Assembly: GCF_001510895.1 (NCBI RefSeq)
Contig: NZ_LPWA01000131.1
Coordinates: 1 to 64,000 of the forward strand
DNA from: Mesorhizobium loti
GTDB taxonomy: Bacteria; Pseudomonadota; Alphaproteobacteria; Rhizobiales; Rhizobiaceae
Length of the DNA: 64,000 nt
Reading direction: 5' to 3'
The position numbers and the translations under genes were made by a program. A model generated the notes under the pieces. It saw only the letters and a list, made by a program, of their open reading frames with translations, was not told where the DNA came from and ran no database searches. Below are positions 8,223 through 17,998 of the stretch, one piece after another (position 1 is the first letter of the stretch; each line of letters begins with the position of its first letter).

Positions 8223-8585
8223 ATGGCAAGCCCCAAGGAAACCACCCAGCGCCGCGCGCAGCGCGTGCGCCGCCAGCTCAAGAAGGTCGCCGGCGAGCGT
8301 CCGCGGCTTTCGGTGCACCGCACCTCGAAGAACATCTACGTCCAGGTCATCGACGACGCCAAGGGCCACACGGTGGCCGCTGCGTCGACGCTGGAGAAGG
8401 ACCTCAAGGGTTCGCTCAAGACAGGCGCCGACACCGCTGCGGCAGCGGCCGTCGGCAAGCTGATCGCCGAGCGCGCCGTCAAGGCCGGCGTCAAGGAAGT
8501 CGTGTTCGACCGTGGCGCCTACATCTATCACGGCCGCGTCAAGGCGCTGGCCGAGGCCGCTCGCGAAGGCGGGTTGAGCTTCTAA
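8223..8585 (+). CDS. rplR: 50S ribosomal protein L18
   Basis: Protein of 120 residues. L18 binds 5S rRNA together with L5. Family features are RPRLSVHRTSKNIYVQVIDD and the end GRVKALAEAAREGGLSF. The spacer before it (138 bases) and after it (77 bases) are both long for this operon. The start ATG at 8223 follows AAGGCAAGGAA. Confidence 0.97.
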   Translation: MASPKETTQRRAQRVRRQLKKVAGERPRLSVHRTSKNIYVQVIDDAKGHTVAAASTLEKDLKGSLKTGADTAAAAAVGKLIAERAVKAGVKEVVFDRGAYIYHGRVKALAEAAREGGLSF

Positions 8586-8662
8586 TTTTCACCGCCGGCG
8601 ACCCATAAGAGGCGCCGGCATTTCAGCAACCCGTGCTTCCGGAAAAGAACAAGGACTAGGAT

Positions 8663-9232
8663 ATGGCACAGGAACGTAGGGAAGGCGGCCGCGGCCGCGA
8701 GCGTGATCGCGAAGAGCGCGATGACGGCATGGTGGACAAGCTCGTCCACATCAACCGCGTCGCCAAGGTGGTGAAGGGCGGCCGTCGCTTCGGCTTTGCC
8801 GCGCTCGTCGTCGTCGGCGACCAGAAGGGCCGCGTCGGCTTCGGCCATGGCAAGGCGCGCGAAGTGCCGGAGGCGATCCGCAAGGCGACCGAGTCGGCCA
8901 AGCGCGACATGATCTTCGTGCCGCTGCGCTCGGGCCGTACGCTGCATCACGACGTCGAGGGCCGCTGGGGCGCCGGACGCGTTCTGCTGCGCGCCGCCAA
9001 GCAGGGTACCGGCATCATCGCCGGCGGCCCGATGCGCGCCGTCTTCGAGACGCTCGGCATGCATGACGTGGTCGCCAAGTCGATGGGTTCGTCGAACCCC
9101 TACAACATGGTTCGCGCCACCTTCGACGCGCTGAAGAGCCAGATGCATCCGAAGGATGTGGCTGCCGCGCGAGGCATCAAGTACTCGACCCTTCAGGCTC
9201 GTCGCGGCACCGCCGTCACGGCTGAAGAATAG
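8663..9232 (+). CDS. rpsE: 30S ribosomal protein S5
   Basis: Protein of 189 residues. The first 20 residues are Arg/Glu-rich (ERREGGRGRERDREERDD), a low-complexity extension common in alphaproteobacteria. The double-stranded RNA-binding core follows, with VVKGGRRFGFAALVVVGDQK and GFGHGKAREVPEAIRKA. S5 helps control decoding accuracy and mRNA unwinding. It is 25 bases from rpmD. Confidence 0.97.
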   Translation: MAQERREGGRGRERDREERDDGMVDKLVHINRVAKVVKGGRRFGFAALVVVGDQKGRVGFGHGKAREVPEAIRKATESAKRDMIFVPLRSGRTLHHDVEGRWGAGRVLLRAAKQGTGIIAGGPMRAVFETLGMHDVVAKSMGSSNPYNMVRATFDALKSQMHPKDVAAARGIKYSTLQARRGTAVTAEE

Positions 9233-9257
9233 TCGACGCTGACCAGGGATTTCGACC

Positions 9258-9455
9258 ATGGCCAAGAAAGCTACCAAGACCATCACCGTCGAGCAGATCG
9301 GTTCGCCGATCCGCCGGCCGAAGGAGCAGCGCGCGACGCTGGTCGGCCTCGGCCTCAACAAGATGCACAAGCGGCGCACGCTGGAAGACACCCCTTCGGT
9401 GCGCGGCATGATCGCCGCCGTCCAGCACCTCGTCCGCGTCGTGGACGAGGCCTGA
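9258..9455 (+). CDS. rpmD: 50S ribosomal protein L30
   Basis: Protein of 65 residues. The short L30 fold is recognised from KTITVEQIGSPIRRPKEQRA, GLGLNKMHKRRTLED and PSVRGMIAAVQHLVRVVDEA. L30 is a peripheral 50S protein and is absent in some bacteria, but it is in its normal place here. It lies 22 bases before rplO. Confidence 0.96.
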   Translation: MAKKATKTITVEQIGSPIRRPKEQRATLVGLGLNKMHKRRTLEDTPSVRGMIAAVQHLVRVVDEA

Positions 9456-9477
9456 ACGGAAGCGCAGGAGAAGAAAC

Positions 9478-9951
9478 ATGAAACTCAACGATCTGCGTGA
9501 CAAGGACGGCGCCACGCACTCCAGGAAGCGCCTCGGTCGCGGCATCGGCTCCGGCTCGGGCAAGACCGGCGGTCGCGGCGTCAAGGGCCAGAAGGCGCGC
9601 TCCGGCGTCGCCATCAACGGCTTCGAGGGCGGCCAGATGCCGCTCTACCGGCGCCTGCCGAAGCGCGGCTTCAACAACCTGTTCGGCAAGAGCTTCACCG
9701 TCGTGTCGCTCGCCCGCATCCAGGCCGCTGTCGACGCCAAGAAGCTCGACGCCAAGGCGACCGTGACAGCCGAGGCCCTGGTTGCCGCCGGCGTCATCCG
9801 CCGCGCCAAGGACGGCGTACGGGTGCTCTCCGACGGCGAGCTCAAGGCCAAGCTCTCTTTCGACGTCGCCGGCGCCTCCAAGGCGGCGATCGAGAAGATC
9901 GAGAAGGCCGGCGGTTCGGTGAAGCTGCCGGAAGCGGCCGCCGCCGAGTAA
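9478..9951 (+). CDS. rplO: 50S ribosomal protein L15
   Basis: Protein of 157 residues. The Gly/Arg/Lys-rich N-terminal extension that threads into 23S rRNA (KRLGRGIGSGSGKTGGRGVK, about residues 17-36) is clear, followed by the globular part. The start follows AGGAGAAGA. The next gene, secY, is 191 bases away, beyond a hairpin. Confidence 0.97.
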   Translation: MKLNDLRDKDGATHSRKRLGRGIGSGSGKTGGRGVKGQKARSGVAINGFEGGQMPLYRRLPKRGFNNLFGKSFTVVSLARIQAAVDAKKLDAKATVTAEALVAAGVIRRAKDGVRVLSDGELKAKLSFDVAGASKAAIEKIEKAGGSVKLPEAAAAE

Positions 9952-10025
9952 CGGCGATTTGAAGCGCGGCCGGCGGGAATGATTTTGTTTTTGCCGGCGA
10001 ACTGCGTTTCGATCTGATCAATTAG

Positions 10026-10047
10026 GCGGCCGCGTCAACGCGGCCGC
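10026..10047 (+). other. Perfect hairpin in the rplO-secY spacer
   Basis: Arms GCGGCCGCG (10026-10034) and CGCGGCCGC (10039-10047) with loop TCAA. The T run that would make a full intrinsic terminator is missing (TTGCATGTTT follows), so it may attenuate or process transcription into secY rather than end it. Confidence 0.5.
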
Positions 10048-10142
10048 TTGCATGTTTACGGTCCGGAGCTTATCTCGTGAGCTTCGGTGACACGCGCCGC
10101 CTGAGCTGCGGGCATCGAGCGTGACCTAGCGGAGAATCAGGC

Positions 10143-11483
10143 ATGGCTTCGGCTGCTGAACAACTAGCCTCCAATCTGAATTTCGCGGCCTTCGCCAAGG
10201 CCGAGGATTTGAAGAAGCGCATCTGGTTCACCATCGGCGCGCTGCTCGTCTACCGCCTCGGCACCTATATCCCGCTTCCCGGCATCAATCCCGACGCTTT
10301 CGCGCAGGCCTTCTCCTCACAGAGCAAGGGCGTGCTCGGCATGTTCAACATGTTTGCCGGCGGCGCCGTGCAGCGCATGGCGATCTTCGCGCTCGGCATC
10401 ATGCCCTATATCTCCGCCTCCATCATCATGCAGCTGATGACCTCGGTCATCCCGTCGCTGGAGGCGTTGAAGAAGGAAGGCGAGCAGGGCCGCAAGATCA
10501 TCAACCAGTACACGCGCTACGGCACCGTGCTGCTTGCCCTGGTGCAGGCCTACGGCATCTCGATCGGCCTCGAGGGCGGCAACGGCATCGTTAACGATCC
10601 CGGCATGTTCTTCCGCATCTCGACCGTCGTCACGCTGGTCGGCGGCACCATGTTCCTGATGTGGCTCGGCGAGCAGATCACCGCGCGCGGCATCGGCAAC
10701 GGCATTTCGCTCATCATCTTCTCGGGCATCGTCGCCGGCCTGCCGCGCGCCATCTCCGGCACGCTGGAACTCGGCCGCACCGGCGCGCTGTCAACCGGCC
10801 TGATTCTCGCGATCATCGTGCTCGCCGTCGTCGTCATCGGCGTCATCGTGTTCTTCGAACGCGCGCAGCGGCGCCTGCTCATCCAGTATCCGAAGCGGCA
10901 GGTCGGCAACCGCATGTTCCAGGGCGATACCTCGCACCTGCCGCTGAAGCTCAACACCTCGGGCGTCATCCCGCCGATCTTCGCCTCCTCGCTGCTGCTC
11001 CTGCCGGCAACGGTCGCCGGCTTCTCGCAGACGACCAACTTGCCGGCCTGGGCAAGCACGGTTCTGGCCTCCCTCGGCCACGGCCAGCCGCTCTACATGG
11101 CGTTCTACGCGGCGATGATCATCTTCTTCGCCTTCTTCTACACGGCGATCGTCTTCAACCCGAAGGACACGGCCGACCAGCTCAAGAAGCATTCCGGCTT
11201 CATCCCGGGCTATCGGCCGGGCGAGCGCACGGCCGAATATATCGACTATGTTCTGACGCGTATCACCGTCATCGGCGCCATCTATCTGGTGCTGGTGTGT
11301 CTATTGCCTGAGTTCCTGATTTCAGCGACTGGCGTACCTTTCTACCTCGGTGGCACATCGCTTCTGATCGTGGTCAGTGTCACGCTCGACACGGTGGCGC
11401 AGATTCAGGGTCACCTGATCGCGCACCAGTATGAGGGCCTGATCAAGAAGTCGAAGTTGCGCGGGGGTAAGAGGAGCAGATGA
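10143..11483 (+). CDS. secY: Protein translocase subunit SecY
   Basis: Protein of 446 residues, the channel subunit of the Sec translocon in the inner membrane. About ten membrane segments can be followed, from IWFTIGALLVYRLGTYIPLP near residue 27 onward. The cytoplasmic loop KKEGEQGRKIINQYTRYGT and the region FFERAQRRLLIQYPKRQVG, which contacts SecA and the ribosome, are both intact. It sits in the spc operon as usual. Its TGA overlaps the adk ATG by four bases. Confidence 0.98.
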   Translation: MASAAEQLASNLNFAAFAKAEDLKKRIWFTIGALLVYRLGTYIPLPGINPDAFAQAFSSQSKGVLGMFNMFAGGAVQRMAIFALGIMPYISASIIMQLMTSVIPSLEALKKEGEQGRKIINQYTRYGTVLLALVQAYGISIGLEGGNGIVNDPGMFFRISTVVTLVGGTMFLMWLGEQITARGIGNGISLIIFSGIVAGLPRAISGTLELGRTGALSTGLILAIIVLAVVVIGVIVFFERAQRRLLIQYPKRQVGNRMFQGDTSHLPLKLNTSGVIPPIFASSLLLLPATVAGFSQTTNLPAWASTVLASLGHGQPLYMAFYAAMIIFFAFFYTAIVFNPKDTADQLKKHSGFIPGYRPGERTAEYIDYVLTRITVIGAIYLVLVCLLPEFLISATGVPFYLGGTSLLIVVSVTLDTVAQIQGHLIAHQYEGLIKKSKLRGGKRSR

Positions 11484-12070
11484 GGCTGATATTGCTTGGG
11501 CCGCCAGGAGCGGGCAAGGGGACGCAAGCACAGAGACTGGTAGACAAACACGGCATACCCCAGCTTTCGACGGGTGACATGCTGCGTGCCGCCGTCCAGG
11601 CCGGAACCGAAGTCGGCAAGCGCGCCAAGGCGGTGATGGATGCCGGCGAATTGGTGTCCGACGCGATCGTCAACGCGATCGTCGCCGAGCGAATCGACCA
11701 GCCCGATTGCGCCAGGGGTTTCATCCTCGACGGTTATCCGCGCACGCTGGTGCAGGCCGACGCCGTCGAAGCCATGCTTTCGGAGCGTGGCATTGCGTTG
11801 GACAGCGTCATCGAGCTCGTCGTCGACGACAAGGCGCTGGTCGGGCGCATCGTCAAGCGGGCCGAGGACGCCAAGGCCGCCGGCCAGCCGGTGCGCAAGG
11901 ACGACAATCCGGCGGTGTTCGAGGAGCGGCTGCGCGAATATTACAAGAAGACGGCGCCGCTGACCGGGTATTACTATGCCAAAGGCCGGCTGAAGACCGT
12001 CGACGGCATGGCCAGCATCGACGCGGTGACCGGTGAGATCGAGAAGGTGCTCGCGGTGACGGCGAAGTAG
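11480..12070 (+). CDS. adk: Adenylate kinase
   Basis: Protein of 196 residues that converts ATP and AMP to two ADP. The P-loop GPPGAGKGTQ starts near residue 7, the AMP-binding DGYPRT near residue 85, and the LID region follows. The LID is short and lacks the zinc cysteines, the form usual in Alphaproteobacteria. It overlaps secY by ATGA, so it is co-translated with the translocon gene. A 206-base gap with a likely promoter follows. Confidence 0.97.
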   Translation: MRLILLGPPGAGKGTQAQRLVDKHGIPQLSTGDMLRAAVQAGTEVGKRAKAVMDAGELVSDAIVNAIVAERIDQPDCARGFILDGYPRTLVQADAVEAMLSERGIALDSVIELVVDDKALVGRIVKRAEDAKAAGQPVRKDDNPAVFEERLREYYKKTAPLTGYYYAKGRLKTVDGMASIDAVTGEIEKVLAVTAK

Positions 12071-12096
12071 GCCGTTTCGACAAGTAACGATTGCGC

Positions 12097-12125
12097 TTGA
12101 CTGGAAGGGGCCGTTGGGGTATGGC
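12097..12125 (+). promoter_or_regulatory. Likely housekeeping promoter of the alpha block
   Basis: TTGACT (12097-12102) and TATGGC (12120-12125) are separated by exactly 17 bases in the 206-base gap between adk and rpsM. The -35 box is near consensus and the -10 box is partial. It would give rpsM-rpsK-rpoA-rplQ an internal start, as known for the alpha operon in other bacteria. Confidence 0.5.
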
Positions 12126-12276
12126 GGCCCGTCTTCCTGTCAGGCATGGACTTTGTCTGCCCGCAAGGGCAGGGCAGTCGTTTTGAACCAGGAAACTCCC
12201 GCAAGGGCCGGCCTCCACCGGACGCGGGGCAACGTAAAGCGCCGGCTCGCCCGGCCCATATGGAGATGAGAAGAAA

Positions 12277-12645
12277 ATGGCTCGTATAGCCGGCGTCAAC
12301 ATTCCGACCAACAAGCGCGTCGTCATCGCGCTTCAGTACATTCACGGCATCGGCAAGAAGTTTGCCCAGGAGATCGTCGACAAGGTCGGCATCCCGGCAG
12401 ACCGCCGTGTCAACCAGCTGACCGACGCGGAAGTGCTGCAGATCCGCGAGACGATCGACCGCGACTACCAGGTCGAAGGCGACCTGCGCCGCGAAGTCTC
12501 GATGAACATCAAGCGGCTCATGGACCTCGGCTGCTACCGCGGCCTGCGTCACCGCCGCTCGCTGCCGGTCCGCGGCCAGCGCACGCATACCAATGCGCGC
12601 ACCCGCAAGGGCCCGGCCAAGGCGATCGCCGGCAAGAAGAAGTAA
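12277..12645 (+). CDS. rpsM: 30S ribosomal protein S13
   Basis: Protein of 122 residues. S13 is in the 30S head and makes bridges to the large subunit. MARIAGVNIPTNKRVVIALQ at the N terminus and the basic end GQRTHTNARTRKGPAKAIAG are the family signatures. The rpmJ and infA genes that precede rpsM in some bacteria are absent here, as is common in Alphaproteobacteria. Confidence 0.98.
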   Translation: MARIAGVNIPTNKRVVIALQYIHGIGKKFAQEIVDKVGIPADRRVNQLTDAEVLQIRETIDRDYQVEGDLRREVSMNIKRLMDLGCYRGLRHRRSLPVRGQRTHTNARTRKGPAKAIAGKKK

Positions 12646-12647
12646 TT

Positions 12648-12710
12648 GAGCGAATAGCGAGTAGCCGTTAGCGAGTAGGGATCCCTATTCGCTACTCACT
12701 ACTCGCTCTC
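12648..12710. repeat. Palindromic AGCGAGTAG-type repeat between rpsM and rpsK
   Basis: The 63 bases consist of variants of GCGAATAG and GCGAGTAG arranged head to head around a GGGATCCC centre. The left side reads GAGCGAATAGCGAGTAG and the right side is close to its complement, so it folds into a long hairpin. Composition (repeated TAGCGA) differs from the neighbours and looks like an intergenic mobile repeat inserted in the alpha operon. Confidence 0.65.
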
Positions 12711-12764
12711 AAAGGTGGAGCCGCTGGCATTACGGCGGTGTAGAGATCAACTGAAAGGACTACC

Positions 12765-13154
12765 ATGGCCAAGGAAGCCGCTCGTGTTCGCCGTCGCGAA
12801 CGCAAGAACATCTCGTCGGGCGTTGCCCACGTCAATTCGACCTTCAACAACACGATGATCACCATCACCGACGCGCAGGGCAATTCGATTGCTTGGTCGT
12901 CGGCCGGCGCCCAGGGCTTCAAGGGTTCGCGCAAGTCGACCCCGTTCGCCGCCCAGATGGCTGCCGAGGACGTCGCCAAGAAGGCCCAGGAACACGGCAT
13001 GCGCATGCTCGAGGTCGAGGTCTGCGGGCCCGGCTCCGGCCGCGAATCGGCGCTGCGTGCCCTGCAGGCCGCCGGCTTCACCATCACCTCGATTCGTGAT
13101 GTGACGCCGATCCCGCACAATGGCTGCCGCCCGCGCAAGAAGCGCCGCGTCTAA
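12765..13154 (+). CDS. rpsK: 30S ribosomal protein S11
   Basis: Protein of 129 residues, the invariant S11 length. S11 forms the 30S platform and touches the mRNA exit. The signature NTMITITDAQGNSIAWSSAG and the end IRDVTPIPHNGCRPRKKRRV are intact. Both spacers around it (119 and 100 bases) are long compared with the S10 part. Confidence 0.98.
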   Translation: MAKEAARVRRRERKNISSGVAHVNSTFNNTMITITDAQGNSIAWSSAGAQGFKGSRKSTPFAAQMAAEDVAKKAQEHGMRMLEVEVCGPGSGRESALRALQAAGFTITSIRDVTPIPHNGCRPRKKRRV

Positions 13155-13254
13155 CAATTCAGAACGCCGCGCGAGCGCCAAGGCGCTGCTCACGCGGTAA
13201 TTCCAGGCTGCCCGCCACGATTGGATGGTGGCGGGTCAAAGGAAGGAAGACAAC

Positions 13255-14265
13255 ATGATCCAGAAAAACTGGCAGGAACTGATCAAGCCGAACAAGATCG
13301 AGTTCTCGTCGAAGAAGAAGACGCTGACCACGCTGGTGGCAGAGCCGCTCGAGCGCGGCTTCGGCCTCACTCTCGGCAACGCGCTGCGGCGGGTGCTTTT
13401 GTCTTCGCTGCGCGGCGCGGCCGTCACCGCGGTGCAGATCGACGGCGTGCTGCATGAATTCTCGTCCATCGCCGGTGTGCGCGAGGACGTGACCGATATC
13501 GTCCTCAACATCAAGGAAATCGCCATCCGCATGGAAGGCGATGGCCCCAAGCGCATGGTCGTGCGCAAGCAGGGCCCGGGCGCGGTGCTTGCCGGCGACA
13601 TTCAGACCGTCGGCGACGTCGAGATCCTCAACCCCGACCACGTCATCTGCACGCTGGACGAGGGTGCTGAGATCCGCATGGAGTTCACCGTCGACACCGG
13701 CAAGGGCTACGTGCCGGCCGAGCGCAACCGCGCCGAGGACGCGCCGATCGGCCTGATCCCGGTCGACAGCCTCTATTCGCCGGTCAAGAAGGTCTCCTAC
13801 AAGGTCGAGAACACCCGCGAGGGCCAGGTTCTCGATTATGACAAACTGACCATGACGATCGAGACCGACGGTTCGATCTCGGGCGAGGACGCGGTGGCTT
13901 TCGCCGCCCGCATCCTGCAGGACCAGCTCAGCCTGTTCGTCAACTTCGACGAGCCGCAGAAGGAGGTCGCCACCGAGGCCGTCACCGAGCTTGCCTTCAA
14001 CCCGGCGCTACTCAAGAAGGTCGACGAGCTCGAGCTTTCGGTGCGTTCGGCCAACTGCCTGAAGAACGACAACATCGTCTATATCGGCGACCTGATCCAG
14101 AAGACCGAAGCCGAGATGCTGCGCACCCCAAACTTCGGCCGCAAGTCGCTGAACGAGATCAAGGAAGTGCTGGCGGCGATGGGCCTGCACCTCGGCATGG
14201 AAGTGCCAGACTGGCCGCCGGAAAACATCGAAGACCTCGCCAAGCGTTACGAAGACCAATATTGA
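13255..14265 (+). CDS. rpoA: DNA-directed RNA polymerase subunit alpha
   Basis: Protein of 336 residues. The N-terminal domain, which dimerises and nucleates core assembly, opens MIQKNWQELIKPNKIEFSS and includes RGFGLTLGNALRRVLLSSL. The C-terminal domain, which contacts UP elements and activators, ends with the helix-hairpin-helix region NFGRKSLNEIKEVLAAMGLH. The frame is open 10 codons further upstream, but the ATG at 13255 has the GGAAGGAAG ribosome binding site and the standard N terminus. Confidence 0.98.
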   Translation: MIQKNWQELIKPNKIEFSSKKKTLTTLVAEPLERGFGLTLGNALRRVLLSSLRGAAVTAVQIDGVLHEFSSIAGVREDVTDIVLNIKEIAIRMEGDGPKRMVVRKQGPGAVLAGDIQTVGDVEILNPDHVICTLDEGAEIRMEFTVDTGKGYVPAERNRAEDAPIGLIPVDSLYSPVKKVSYKVENTREGQVLDYDKLTMTIETDGSISGEDAVAFAARILQDQLSLFVNFDEPQKEVATEAVTELAFNPALLKKVDELELSVRSANCLKNDNIVYIGDLIQKTEAEMLRTPNFGRKSLNEIKEVLAAMGLHLGMEVPDWPPENIEDLAKRYEDQY

Positions 14266-14369
14266 GCATGAATTCCAAGGATCGGCGGCGAGAGCCGCTC
14301 GATCCGACGGTCATGCGGAAAACCATCAGAGGCCGTGGCCTCTTGAACAACTGAAGAAGGAAAAGAGCC

Positions 14370-14801
14370 ATGCGCCACGGTTTCAAAGGCCGTCGCTTCG
14401 CCCGCAGCATCAGCCATCGCAAGTCGATGTTCGCCAATCTTGCCGTCTCGCTGATCGAGCACGAGCAGATCGTCACCACCCTTCCGAAGGCGAAGGACCT
14501 GCGTCCGATCGTCGAGAAGCTGGTGACGCTCGGCAAGCGCGGCGACCTGCACGCCCGTCGCCAGGTGATCGCGCAGATCGGCAATGAAGGCGTCGTCAAG
14601 CACCTGTTCGAGACCATTGCCCCGCGCTACGCCAACCGCAACGGCGGCTATCTGCGCATCATGAAGGCGGGCTTCCGCCACGGCGACAACGCCGCCATGG
14701 CCGTCATCGAATTCGTCGACCGCGACACTTCGGCCAAGGGCGCCGCCGACCGCGCCCGCCTCGAAGCCGAAGGCGGCAACGAGGAAGCCGCGGCCGCTTG
14801 A
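14370..14801 (+). CDS. rplQ: 50S ribosomal protein L17
   Basis: Protein of 143 residues. The core MRHGFKGRRFARSISHRKSM and the later RNGGYLRIMKAGFRHGDNA are typical of L17. An Ala/Glu-rich tail after about residue 120 is longer than in E. coli, as in other rhizobia. Last gene of the alpha operon; a terminator follows 27 bases later. Confidence 0.98.
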   Translation: MRHGFKGRRFARSISHRKSMFANLAVSLIEHEQIVTTLPKAKDLRPIVEKLVTLGKRGDLHARRQVIAQIGNEGVVKHLFETIAPRYANRNGGYLRIMKAGFRHGDNAAMAVIEFVDRDTSAKGAADRARLEAEGGNEEAAAA

Positions 14802-14828
14802 GGCCCCGGTTTTCGGAAGTAACTGCGA

Positions 14829-14848
14829 GGGGCCTGCGGGCCCCTTTT
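14829..14848 (+). terminator. Terminator of the S10-spc-alpha super-operon
   Basis: Stem GGGGCC / GGCCCC with loop TGCG, followed directly by TTTT. It lies 27 bases after rplQ and marks the end of the ribosomal block. Confidence 0.8.
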
Positions 14849-14991
14849 GCATTTTGAAGGTGGAGCATCGGAGCCGGCGGATTTTCATACGCAAGCTCAT
14901 GCTTTTGCGCGACAAGCACCTGATTTCCGTGCATTAGCCTTTCATTCTGCACAATCGTCGGGACAATGGCGCCTGATTTGGAGGATTCGGA

Positions 14992-16485
<1,494 letters not shown>

Positions 16486-16532
16486 GGCGATCTCCCCATC
16501 TGTGAAGATCGCGCTCCAACCAGAAGACATGC

Positions 16533-17840
16533 ATGGCCGATCTGTTCAGCTTAGACGAACCGGAGAAGGCGCCGCCCGGCCGGCCGCTGGCCGACCGGCT
16601 GCGCCCGAAAAACCTTGGCGAGGTCGTGGGCCAGGAGCATTTGACCGGGCCGGATGGCGCGCTGACGCGATTGATCGATTCAGGCTCGCTCGGCTCGATG
16701 GTCTTCTGGGGGCCGCCCGGCACCGGCAAGACGACGGTGGCGCGGCTGCTTGCCGGCGAGACCAATCTTGCCTTCGAGCAGATATCGGCCGTGTTTTCCG
16801 GCGTTGCCGACCTCAAGAAGGTGTTCGAGGCGGCGAAGCTCAGGCGCTCCAACGGCCGCCAGACGCTGCTCTTCGTCGATGAGATCCACCGCTTCAACCG
16901 CGCCCAGCAGGATGGTTTTTTGCCCGTCATGGAAGACGGCACCGTGGTACTGGTCGGTGCCACCACCGAGAACCCGTCCTTCGAGCTGAATGCCGCGCTT
17001 TTGTCCCGCGCGCGGGTGCTGGTGTTCCGTTCCCTTGGCGAGGAGAGCATCGCCAAGCTTCTGGCGCGAGCCGAGGAGGCAGAGGGCAGGGCGCTGCCGC
17101 TCGACGACGAGGCGCGCGCCATGCTGATCCGCATGAGCGATGGCGACGGCCGCGCCTCGCTGACGCTGGCCGAGGAAGTCTGGCGCGCCGCCAAGCCGGG
17201 CGAGGTGTTCGGGCCGGAAGGCCTGCAGCGCGTCATCCAGCGCCGTGCGCCGATCTACGACAAGGGGCAAGACGGTCATTACAACCTGATCTCGGCGCTG
17301 CACAAATCGGTGCGCGGTTCGGACCCGGACGCCGCCCTCTATTATCTCGCGCGCATGTTCGATGCCGGCGAGGATCCGCTCTATCTCGGCCGCCGGCTGG
17401 TGCGCATGGCGGTGGAGGACATCGGGCTTGCCGATCCTCAGGCGCTGGTCATCGCCAATGCCGCCAAGGACGCCTATGACTATCTCGGCTCTCCCGAGGG
17501 CGAGCTCGCCTTCGCCGAGGCCACCGTCTATCTGGCTACCGCGCCGAAATCGAATGCCGTCTACACCGCCTTCAAGGCGGCGACGCAGGCTGCCAAGGAG
17601 CATGGCTCGCTGCTGCCGCCCAAACATATCCTCAATGCGCCGACGAAGCTGATGAAGGAGGAGGACTACGGCGCCGGCTACCGCTACGACCACGACGAGC
17701 CGGATGCCTTTTCAGGTCAGGACTATTTCCCGGAAAAAATGGGCCGCCACACATTCTACGATCCGCCCGAGCGCGGCTTCGAGCGCGATATCAGGAAGCG
17801 GCTGGAATACTGGGCAAAGCTGCGCAAGGAGCGGGAGTGA
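16533..17840 (+). CDS. rarA: Replication-associated recombination protein A (RarA/MgsA)
   Basis: Protein of 435 residues, an AAA+ ATPase that acts at stalled replication forks. Walker A is GPPGTGKTT near residue 54 and Walker B is LLFVDEIHRF near residue 111, with sensor 1 VLVGATTENPSFELN after it. The C-terminal MgsA tetramerisation part contains DPLYLGRRLVRMAVEDIGLADPQ-like sequence. It begins 47 bases after the protease gene and may be read through from it. Confidence 0.96.
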   Translation: MADLFSLDEPEKAPPGRPLADRLRPKNLGEVVGQEHLTGPDGALTRLIDSGSLGSMVFWGPPGTGKTTVARLLAGETNLAFEQISAVFSGVADLKKVFEAAKLRRSNGRQTLLFVDEIHRFNRAQQDGFLPVMEDGTVVLVGATTENPSFELNAALLSRARVLVFRSLGEESIAKLLARAEEAEGRALPLDDEARAMLIRMSDGDGRASLTLAEEVWRAAKPGEVFGPEGLQRVIQRRAPIYDKGQDGHYNLISALHKSVRGSDPDAALYYLARMFDAGEDPLYLGRRLVRMAVEDIGLADPQALVIANAAKDAYDYLGSPEGELAFAEATVYLATAPKSNAVYTAFKAATQAAKEHGSLLPPKHILNAPTKLMKEEDYGAGYRYDHDEPDAFSGQDYFPEKMGRHTFYDPPERGFERDIRKRLEYWAKLRKERE

Positions 17841-17998
17841 AGCTTGCGCGGTTGCAATGCTGGCGCAATCCTGACCACCAAACTTTCCGCGACCCAGATT
17901 GTGCAGAGCTGTGAAAAATCCTATTAAGGCGCACGGCTGACGGGGGTCGCCGTGATTTGGCTCACGCGAACAGGATCGCGCTCCCCGCGCGAAAGACT

